64,000 nucleotides of DNA, from positions 1 through 64,000 of the forward strand of contig NZ_BAZW01000010.1 of the NCBI RefSeq assembly GCF_000974365.1, given 5' to 3'. This stretch comes from Geofilum rubicundum JCM 15548 (lineage in GTDB: Bacteria; Bacteroidota; Bacteroidia; Bacteroidales; Marinilabiliaceae). The notes beneath the pieces were generated by a model. It saw nothing but the letters and a program-made list of their open reading frames with translations, ran no database searches and was not told where the DNA came from. Positions 57,081-64,000 of the stretch are shown here, piece after piece (position 1 is the stretch's first letter; each line of letters begins with the position of its first letter). The translations under genes were made by a program, and so were the position numbers.

Positions 57081-58715
57081 ATGGAGCTCCATTATTTTGA
57101 TGTGTTGATTATCGTCGCCTTCATGGTCGGCATTGTGTGGTGGGCATTGAAACATGGTAAAAGTCGTGATTCGGACTCGTATTTTCTGGCAGGGAGAAGT
57201 TCAACCTGGCCGGTTATTGGGCTGTCATTGTTCGCAGCCAGTGTCTCCAGTTCTACCCTGATGGGGCATTCAGGAGAAGGATTTATCAGTGGCATTGCCG
57301 TCTTTAATTACAACTGGATTTCTATCCTGGTGATGGTCTTTTTTGTCATGTTCTTTCTTCCGTTTTATATTAAATCAGGCATTTTTACGATGCCCGAATT
57401 TTTAGAACGCAGGTTTGATAATCGCTCAAGGGTTTATTTTTCATTTATTACAATAATCGGGAATGTCTTTTTGGATGCTGCGGCTGCTCTTTATACAGGT
57501 GCTTTGATCATCAAACTGATTTTTCCGGATGTCGAAATTCAATGGATAATATTGGGGATGGCGCTGGTAGCAGGGAGTTATACGATTATTGGGGGCTTGT
57601 CTTCTGCCATTAATGCAGATGTCATTCAAGCTGCCATTCTAATCGTGGGTTCCACTATTTTATCCTTTTTTGCTCTTAAGGAAATTGGTGGTTGGAACGA
57701 ATTTTACCAGATGTTCAATGAAGGGGTCTGGCTAAAGTTAACCCGTCCGCTCGACGACCCTACGGTGCCCTGGCTTGGAATGATTGTGGGCATACCCATT
57801 TTGGGCTTTTACTTCTGGTGTAATAACCAAGTGATGGTGCAACGGGTGCTCTCTGCCAAATCTGTTGATCATGGTCGCAGAGGGGTGCTTTTTGTCGGTT
57901 TTTTGTATCTGTTTACCTTGTTTATTTTCATCATGCCCGGGGTAATTGCCCGGGGATTGAACCTGTTTGGTGTGGATGATTTACCCTTGGAAATGATAGG
58001 AGGCCAGGCATTAAGCAGCATCTATGGAATCAATACGGATGAGGTTTATCCGCATTTAATTGCCCGATTATTACCTGTTGGACTGGTGGGTATTATTTTG
58101 GCCGCTATGATTTCAGCTTTGACCTCTACTTTAAGCGCTACCCTTAGCTCTGCTTCCACGCTTTTTACCATGGACTTTTATTCAAAATGGGATAAAAAGG
58201 CAGATAGTAAAAAGCTTGTAAGGGTTGGTCGAATTACGGCTGTAGTAGTGCTTGTGATAGCCGTGGCCTGGGCACCTTTTATTCAAAGATTCGACTCTCT
58301 GGTGTCGTATTATCAGGAGGTGATCTCCTATTTGGCGCCGCCTATTGTTGGCGTATTTTTCCTTGGTTTGTTTTGGCGCCGAATAAACGGTATTGGTGCT
58401 TTTACCGGATTGATCAGTGGGTTGTTCTTAGCATCGGTACTGATGATTATGAAGTATATTCTTATGATTGAAGTCAACGTTCATTTTCTATTGTTGGCAC
58501 CAGTTCTTTTGATCATCAGCGGAATTGTTACCATCGTGGTTAGTTTTAATACCCAAAAGCCTTTAGCGGAAAAGGTGGATAGTTATACATGGACAAAAAA
58601 AATATGGAAGGAGGAAAGTCAAGAATTGCAAGGGGTTATCTGGTATAAAAATTTCCGCATACTGAGTATCCTGTTAGTCTTAGCCTGCTTTATGATGTAT
58701 TTCATGTTCATTTAA
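57081..58715 (+). CDS. Sodium:solute symporter (SSS family)
   Basis: A 544-residue protein with about 14 membrane helices. SSS hallmarks: YFLAGRSSTWPVIGLSLFAASVSSSTLMG, YTIIGGLSSAINADVIQ, FGxWxxN-like FYFWCNNQVMVQRVLSAKS, and ISALTSTLSATLSSASTLF (Na-binding Ser/Thr). It follows GH130; in Bacteroides mannan loci the same pair moves mannobiose or mannosides inside with sodium for phosphorolysis. A 7-base hairpin without T run at 58772-58791 separates it from GH26. Confidence 0.93.
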   Translation: MELHYFDVLIIVAFMVGIVWWALKHGKSRDSDSYFLAGRSSTWPVIGLSLFAASVSSSTLMGHSGEGFISGIAVFNYNWISILVMVFFVMFFLPFYIKSGIFTMPEFLERRFDNRSRVYFSFITIIGNVFLDAAAALYTGALIIKLIFPDVEIQWIILGMALVAGSYTIIGGLSSAINADVIQAAILIVGSTILSFFALKEIGGWNEFYQMFNEGVWLKLTRPLDDPTVPWLGMIVGIPILGFYFWCNNQVMVQRVLSAKSVDHGRRGVLFVGFLYLFTLFIFIMPGVIARGLNLFGVDDLPLEMIGGQALSSIYGINTDEVYPHLIARLLPVGLVGIILAAMISALTSTLSATLSSASTLFTMDFYSKWDKKADSKKLVRVGRITAVVVLVIAVAWAPFIQRFDSLVSYYQEVISYLAPPIVGVFFLGLFWRRINGIGAFTGLISGLFLASVLMIMKYILMIEVNVHFLLLAPVLLIISGIVTIVVSFNTQKPLAEKVDSYTWTKKIWKEESQELQGVIWYKNFRILSILLVLACFMMYFMFI

Positions 58716-58853
58716 ATCCGGTTTTTACCTATGCTGTGATAGCTATTTTGCCTTGTTGAAATTGAAATGAATAGAGACGCTTTTGTCTCTAAAGGGGGGA
58801 CCTTTGCCTTAAGTTGTCATGTAAAATGTTGATAATCAGTAAAAAAACTTTTT

Positions 58854-59810
58854 ATGAAGAATTGTTATGCTATTTTCTTGGGATTGATTTCTATTGTTTC
58901 AATAGAGCTTTCAGGGCAAACGGAATTTAAGACCCTCAATTATTTATATGGAATCTCTGGTGCCAGAACAGCTGCTGGCCAGCATAACCGCGAGCCTAAT
59001 GCTGAACCTTCTATGTGGACCGATTCGATTCGGGCTCTTACAGGTGTATACCCTCGGTTATGGAGTGGTGATTTCCTGTTTCAGGAAGAAAATATAAAAA
59101 ACAGGTGGAGTATGATTCTGGAAGCAGAGCGTCAATGGGAAAAAGGGGCCATTGTTAACATAATGTGGCATGCCTGTTCCCCTCTGGTTCAAGAACCTTG
59201 CTCATGGGGAGAAGGAAATGGTGTGTTGAATCCTATGAATGATGAAGAATGGCAGAGCTTATTAACTTATGGCACCCCTGTGAATCAAGCGTTTTATAAG
59301 CGTTTGGATGAACTTGCTGTCTACTTGGCCTACTTGAAGACCAAGGGAGTTGAAGTCATGTTTAGACCTTTTCATGAGATGAATCAGGGTCTGTTTTGGT
59401 GGGGAGGACGGCCAGGTGAAAATGGAACAGCCGCTTTGTTTCGGTTGACCCACAATTATCTGACAAAGGAGAAAGGTTTAGATAATTTAATTTGGGTGTG
59501 GAATGTGCAAGATTTAAGTTTTGATTGGGAAGCCTACAATCCTGGTGCTGAATATTGGGATGTTATGTCTCTTGATGTTTATGATGAAGCTGGTTTTACC
59601 CAAAGGAATTATGAGTTGATGTTGGAGGTTTCCGGTGGAAAACCTTTTGGGATAGGTGAGTGTGCAAAATTGCCAACTGAAGATTTGTTGACGGAACAGC
59701 CCCGTTGGGTCTTCTTTATGGCATGGGCGGAGCTGGTTTTTGAGCACAATACAAAATCTGAAATTAAATCACTTTACTCTTCACCAAGAGTTGAGGTTAT
59801 AGCCCCTTAA
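58854..59810 (+). CDS. GH26 beta-mannanase
   Basis: A 318-residue secreted protein: signal peptide ending near LSGQ (residue 22), then a clan A barrel of GH26. Acid/base Glu in VMFRPFHEMNQGLFWW, nucleophile Glu in FGIGECAKLP, substrate Trp in LIWVWNVQDLSFDW. Single domain with no CBM. Endo-beta-1,4-mannanases and mannobiohydrolases of PULs are of this size. It starts 138 bases after the symporter. Confidence 0.94.
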   Translation: MKNCYAIFLGLISIVSIELSGQTEFKTLNYLYGISGARTAAGQHNREPNAEPSMWTDSIRALTGVYPRLWSGDFLFQEENIKNRWSMILEAERQWEKGAIVNIMWHACSPLVQEPCSWGEGNGVLNPMNDEEWQSLLTYGTPVNQAFYKRLDELAVYLAYLKTKGVEVMFRPFHEMNQGLFWWGGRPGENGTAALFRLTHNYLTKEKGLDNLIWVWNVQDLSFDWEAYNPGAEYWDVMSLDVYDEAGFTQRNYELMLEVSGGKPFGIGECAKLPTEDLLTEQPRWVFFMAWAELVFEHNTKSEIKSLYSSPRVEVIAP

Positions 59811-59831
59811 TGTAAATCTATTCATTGTACT

Positions 59832-61607
59832 ATGAAAAAGAATCTATGGTTTGTGGTTTGTTTATGTGTGTTTATGCACTCCACTCTTTTTGCGCAAGAA
59901 GTAACTGTTGACGGAAACAAGTTTCAGGTCAATGGTGATGATATCTTCTTTAATGCTATATCAGGACCCTGGCAATGGAGGGCCGACTGTGACATCAATT
60001 TTATGCGCCGTAATTTCGATTGGAGTTATTGGAACCAGGAGTTTCAACGATATGCTGACAATAATATAAATCTGGTGCGCATCTGGCTACATGGTTCAGG
60101 AAATTTTAGTCCGGCCATCAATACCAATGCATTTATAGATGCCTACGGATCAGGTGACCAGTTTTGGCAGGATATGGATGCTCTGGTTGCTTTGGCTGCA
60201 ACTTATGAAGTTTATATTATGCCCACTTTCTGGTCGTTTGACATGGTTAAGGAGGGCATGAGTACTTATTATCAGCATTACAGAACCCTCATCCAGGACG
60301 ATAACAGGATGGGCTCTTATTTGGATAACTTCCTGATTCCTTTCCTTAATAGATATGAGGACAACCCCTGGATAATGGGCTACGATTTGGTCAATGAACC
60401 TGAGCACATGTGGCGGGATGCTGACTGCGGACATTTAAACCAATATTGGGTGATGCGTTTTTTTGCCCGATGCGCAGCGGCTGTCAATCAGTACAGTAGT
60501 AAGCCCGTTACCATTGGCTCAATGTGGATCGTTTATAACAGTCCCAATTTTGGATCACCGGATGGTGATCCACAGGCTGGCTGGAATCGGTATACAGATG
60601 CTTCAATGCGGTCTTACTTTGATAGTCCCGATGCTTACCTTGATTTTTATTCCCCCCACTGGTACCAATGGCAAAATACTTCTGGCCCCTATGAAAGAAC
60701 CGTTCAACAATGGCTGGGTTCGAATGATAAGCCTGTTATTATTGGTGAAACCTTTGGAGGTGATTTGCCTGAGGTTTTTGGTAGTCTGACAAACTATTAC
60801 ATACAATCCTACTTAAACGGATATGATGGCGTAATTGGATGGAAGAACGCTTGTGAGAACGATGGCTATGGCACATGGAACGGAATCAGTCCGGCTACCA
60901 ATGCTTTTTATAACGCCTATCCTAACCTGGTCTATCCCTGGCGAAATAGCAATGAAAATGTAGCTTACGGAAAGCCTGCATTTGCCTCGTCTACTGAATC
61001 TGCTGGCCATGCTCCCTCCTTTGCCTTTGATGGAAATGGTGAAACCAGATGGGCAAGTGCTTATGCCGATCCGCAGTGGATTTATGTGGATTTGCAACAA
61101 CAGTATCAGATTAACAGGATTCGTTTGGACTGGGAGTCTGCTTATGCACGCCAGTTTCAGATCCAGGTGTCCTCCGACAATCAGACCTGGTCAACAGTGT
61201 ATTCTAATTATAGTCATTTAGGAGGGGAAACCGATGTTACCGTCGATGTAGCGGCGCGCTATGTGAAAATGTACGGATGGGAGAGAGCTACGCAGTGGGG
61301 CTATTCTCTTTATGAGTTTGAAGTTTATGGCAACCCTTTGAGTGGAGCACCGCAATTCGTTGCGGTTGGACAGGAGATGATCAAGAGTAAGGTGCTTTGC
61401 CTGGTTCCAAATCCGGCCAATTTTGAAGTTCAACTTTCAGGTTTTGGTGAAGCTGCTGATGTTAAGGTTTTTGATGTTTCGGGTGTGGTCGTGGCAGAGT
61501 TTAAAGCTCAGTCGGGAAGCACCGTTTTGGATGTTTCGACATGGCCCGCAGGAATGTATTTTGTTCAGACTGGTGGCGTTGTGAAAAAATTGATGGTGCA
61601 AAATTAA
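59832..61607 (+). CDS. GH5-type mannanase with discoidin CBM and type IX tail
   Basis: A 591-residue protein: signal peptide (ends FAQ, residue 22), GH5 barrel about 30-380 with acid/base Glu in GYDLVNEPEHMW and nucleophile Glu in VIIGETFGGDLPEV, and the substrate Trp/His WRNSN region; an F5/8 type C (discoidin, CBM32-like) domain about 385-510 (NVAYGKPAFASSTESAGHAPSF); and a T9SS type A tail about 525-591 (VLCLVPNPANFEVQLSG; WPAGMYFVQTG). It should be exported by the PorT machine and bind insoluble mannan. 22 bases after GH26. Confidence 0.93.
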   Translation: MKKNLWFVVCLCVFMHSTLFAQEVTVDGNKFQVNGDDIFFNAISGPWQWRADCDINFMRRNFDWSYWNQEFQRYADNNINLVRIWLHGSGNFSPAINTNAFIDAYGSGDQFWQDMDALVALAATYEVYIMPTFWSFDMVKEGMSTYYQHYRTLIQDDNRMGSYLDNFLIPFLNRYEDNPWIMGYDLVNEPEHMWRDADCGHLNQYWVMRFFARCAAAVNQYSSKPVTIGSMWIVYNSPNFGSPDGDPQAGWNRYTDASMRSYFDSPDAYLDFYSPHWYQWQNTSGPYERTVQQWLGSNDKPVIIGETFGGDLPEVFGSLTNYYIQSYLNGYDGVIGWKNACENDGYGTWNGISPATNAFYNAYPNLVYPWRNSNENVAYGKPAFASSTESAGHAPSFAFDGNGETRWASAYADPQWIYVDLQQQYQINRIRLDWESAYARQFQIQVSSDNQTWSTVYSNYSHLGGETDVTVDVAARYVKMYGWERATQWGYSLYEFEVYGNPLSGAPQFVAVGQEMIKSKVLCLVPNPANFEVQLSGFGEAADVKVFDVSGVVVAEFKAQSGSTVLDVSTWPAGMYFVQTGGVVKKLMVQN

Positions 61608-61633
61608 GTAACTGACTTAAAAATAGAAAAGTG

Positions 61634-63367
61634 ATGAAGAGTATTTTTTATGTGTGTATGATGTTAGGCCTTGGAGTTATTGCTTTTGCTTGTGCAGATT
61701 CAGGTCAGAATGGAATTTCTGAAGTTATTGCAGAGGCAGATGAGTTTGAGCAATATGCCAAGGCTGAATTTACGCTTGAGTTGAAGACTAACTGGAATGA
61801 TCCATATGTCAGCAGTGATGTGGCGCTTGATATGATTTTGCAAGCGCCTTCTGGCAAAGAAATCGTATTACCTGCCTTTTATGTTTCAGGAAACTCCGGA
61901 GAAAAATCCACTTGGAAAGCCCGATTTATGGCTAAGGAAATTGGTCGGTACAACTATATTTTCAAGTTATATGAGAAGGGGGAGCTAATTGCTACTTCAA
62001 AAAGGGGGCGTTTTGTTTCTGTGCCATCTGATAAGAAGGGTATTTTGAGGCCCAATGATAAGTGGACCTTTAAATATGACAATGGAGAGCTGTTTAGGGG
62101 AGTTGGGGAAAATATTTGTTGGGAGGCCAGATCCAACGATGACAATCGCTATCTGAAGGAGCTTCATGAAAATTCTCGATTCAATTACGATTACCTTTTG
62201 ACTTCTTTAGCTGAAAACGGGGGTGATTTTTTCCGCACCTGGATGGTTTATTGGAATTTGCCAGTTGATTGGAAAATTGTGAGAAACACGGATCGTTATG
62301 TCGACAGTGATGCCCGATTAAACGAGAGTGGCATTCAACGTATGGATGAGCTTGTCGACTTGTGTGACTCTTTGGATATACATTTCATGCTGGCTTTAGA
62401 AACCCATGGTGGTTTACTGGATCGTGGCTGGGAAATTAGCAGCTACAACGTTAAGCAAGGCGGTCCGGCCGAAACACCTTACGAATTCTTCTCCCTTGAA
62501 GCGGCACGTGCTATGTATAAGGATAAGCTTCGATTCATGGTAGCACGATGGGGTTACAGTCCGGCCATTGGCGCATGGGAATTTTTTAATGAGGTCGACA
62601 ATGCCATGTTTAACGTTCCCGAAGAAAATCAGTTGCCTCACGACATTGTCACCGACTGGCATGCAGAAATGAGTGAGTACCTTAAGGAGATTGATCCTTT
62701 TGGCCATTTGATAACAACCAGTGTTTCACATAGGGATATAGACGGACTAAACGAATTACCTTTCATTGATTTTAACCAAAAACATATTTATCGTGGCACT
62801 CAAACGATTCCTGAAGTAATCAACGAATACGTTGATCGCTATGATAAACCCTATGTGATTGGCGAATTTGGATATGAGTGGGACTGGCATGTTAATTTCT
62901 ATGATATCGCTGATGAAAAAATCAGTGATTATAAAAGGGGATTGTGGTACGGACTGTTTTCACCCACACCCATTATGCCTATGAGCTGGTGGTGGGAGTT
63001 TTTTGATGAACTGGGCATACGCAGCTATTTGGCTAATGTTCAGATTATCAATAATAGGATGTTGGAAAAGGGCCAGGGAGAATTTGAACAGCTATCTGTG
63101 AATGTCAGCAAAAGAGAATTAGTGAACTATGCCGTCAAATGCGGAGATACTTACTTTGTTTATCTATTTAATCCTTCTGAAAATGTGCTTGAGACGGAGG
63201 TGCGAATACCTGTTTCTAGTGACGGTTCATTGAAAGCGGAATTGTACAACTGTGAGACCGGGGACTTTAAACAACTTAAGGAAAGCGAATACCGAGATAA
63301 AGAAATGGTCTTTGATCAACTTAACCTGCCTGCCGGTTCCGATATTGTATTGGTAATCGGGGAATGA
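61634..63367 (+). CDS. DUF5060 glycoside hydrolase lipoprotein
   Basis: A 577-residue lipoprotein (lipobox AFAC, Cys20, with start ATG at 61634; an upstream GTG at 61631 is also in frame). N-terminal DUF5060 beta-sandwich about 40-130 (FTLELKTNWNDPYVSS), then a clan A barrel: LFRGVGENICWEARSNDD, RTWMVYWNLPVDW, acid/base Glu in AWEFFNEVDNAMF and nucleophile in VIGEFGYEWDWH, and WWWEFFDELG. A C-terminal beta domain follows. DUF5060 enzymes act on varied plant glycans; in this PUL a beta-mannanase or glucomannan role fits. 24 bases after the GH5 gene. Confidence 0.88.
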   Translation: MKSIFYVCMMLGLGVIAFACADSGQNGISEVIAEADEFEQYAKAEFTLELKTNWNDPYVSSDVALDMILQAPSGKEIVLPAFYVSGNSGEKSTWKARFMAKEIGRYNYIFKLYEKGELIATSKRGRFVSVPSDKKGILRPNDKWTFKYDNGELFRGVGENICWEARSNDDNRYLKELHENSRFNYDYLLTSLAENGGDFFRTWMVYWNLPVDWKIVRNTDRYVDSDARLNESGIQRMDELVDLCDSLDIHFMLALETHGGLLDRGWEISSYNVKQGGPAETPYEFFSLEAARAMYKDKLRFMVARWGYSPAIGAWEFFNEVDNAMFNVPEENQLPHDIVTDWHAEMSEYLKEIDPFGHLITTSVSHRDIDGLNELPFIDFNQKHIYRGTQTIPEVINEYVDRYDKPYVIGEFGYEWDWHVNFYDIADEKISDYKRGLWYGLFSPTPIMPMSWWWEFFDELGIRSYLANVQIINNRMLEKGQGEFEQLSVNVSKRELVNYAVKCGDTYFVYLFNPSENVLETEVRIPVSSDGSLKAELYNCETGDFKQLKESEYRDKEMVFDQLNLPAGSDIVLVIGE

Positions 63368-63512
63368 TCGTCCCTTAGATGGGTGTAGAAGTGTTTTTAA
63401 CGTTTTTAATTGAATTGATATGAGACTCACATGAAAGCTAAGCCTTATAGTCATCTACGAGAATAGCTAATATGGAGTTGCATACAAGTGATTAAAATTA
63501 AATTATTTACAA

Positions 63513-64000
63513 ATGAAAAAGAAGAATTTTACTTTAAGTGTTGGCTTATTAATTGGTTTTTTTGTTAGTGCCGGTATTGGTGAAGTACAGGGAAATCCAA
63601 TAGTCATTGAAGCAAAGGATTATGAAAACAAAAGTGGTGCTATTGTGGATGAGGTAACACATCTTTCGGGGATCGTTCCTTGGGAGTGGGTTTCTTTTAA
63701 TGCCATAACAATTGCCACAGAAGGCGACTATCTGATTGAGTACGAAGTGGCCAGTGTTGGCGGCGGCGGCGTTTTTCAGCTTGAGCAGGGAGGTGTTGGA
63801 ACTGTCTTTGGCACAGCAACTATTCCCGCAACAGGAGCCGATGATATCTGGCAAGTGGCGAGTCATGTGGTTACATTGCCAGCCGGAGAGGTGGCTTTTG
63901 GCGTGAAAGGGATTGGTGATAATTGGAATGCATGGGGGTTAAAGAGCATTACCATATCAGAGGCTGGAGCAGTTGAAGAGCCTGAGTTTATTACCATTGA
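63513..64000 (+). CDS. CBM6-like secreted protein, incomplete at window end
   Basis: The frame starts MKKKNFTLSVGLLIGFFVSAG (signal peptide) and runs open to the last base. Residues about 30-155 are a CBM6/CBM35-like jelly-roll: NPIVIEAKDYENKSG, GDYLIEYEVASVGGGGVFQ, and WGLKSITI at the end. The rest of the gene, possibly another glycosidase domain or T9SS tail, is outside. Same strand and spacing (145 bases) as the PUL genes, so it is likely the next operon member. Product cannot be named. Confidence 0.8.
   Translation, partial: MKKKNFTLSVGLLIGFFVSAGIGEVQGNPIVIEAKDYENKSGAIVDEVTHLSGIVPWEWVSFNAITIATEGDYLIEYEVASVGGGGVFQLEQGGVGTVFGTATIPATGADDIWQVASHVVTLPAGEVAFGVKGIGDNWNAWGLKSITISEAGAVEEPEFITI

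Noticed and set aside
1-64000. Insertion sequences, prophage or integrase genes.
   Set aside because: No transposase, integrase or terminal inverted repeats found; the pRiA4b-like protein alone does not show a mobile element.

Overview
The window comes from a chromosome of the phylum Bacteroidota. It carries a SusC/SusD pair, two secreted enzymes with type IX secretion C-terminal tails next to a porT gene, promoters of the TAnnTTTG (-7) plus TTG (-33) type, and duplicated DUF3857 proteins. Genus cannot be fixed from the sequence; a free-living, plant- or algal-polysaccharide degrader is the likely lifestyle (inference).

Layout. 1-353: the trailer end of a CRISPR array with no cas genes in view. 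423-9502: an interrupted Tat-type aldo/keto reductase, a serine hydrolase, a glyoxalase-fold protein, an AraC regulator, fumC, a secreted pectate lyase and a DUF2867 reductase. 9584-11205: two carotenoid genes (lycopene cyclase, beta-carotene ketolase). 11358-15000: NmrA-like protein, patatin, a small membrane protein, GH43. 15059-25665: aconitase, two DUF3857/transglutaminase proteins, dps, an outer-membrane barrel, miaA and a Nudix protein. 25712-27952: a DUF4199-GT2-methyltransferase operon. 28186-28534: one transcription unit with the SRP RNA, tRNA-Thr and tRNA-Tyr. 28575-46098: housekeeping (YrdC-like, trkA, comEC, capsule export and tyrosine kinase, dapA, nitroreductase, serpin, purL, ubiE/menG, porT). 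46150-64000: a beta-mannan-type polysaccharide utilisation locus (PUL): AraC regulator, SusC, SusD, a surface lipoprotein, two paralogous clan GH-A lipoproteins, GH130, a sodium:solute symporter, GH26, GH5, a DUF5060 glycosidase and the start of a CBM6-like protein.

How the PUL should work (from known family roles): the secreted GH26, GH5 and other GH-A enzymes cut the mannan, SusC/SusD import oligosaccharides, the symporter moves short products over the inner membrane, and GH130 phosphorolyses mannosides in the cytoplasm.

The most important caution: twelve genes are broken by thirteen small lesions, nearly all explained by loss of a single base, and they include purL and dapA, which a prototroph needs. 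Several lesions share the same sequence context (GCATGAT three times, AAAGGCAC twice). This looks like systematic indel error in the assembly and not gene decay. I mark these genes as pseudogene because the reading frame is broken as given, and state the likely intact product.
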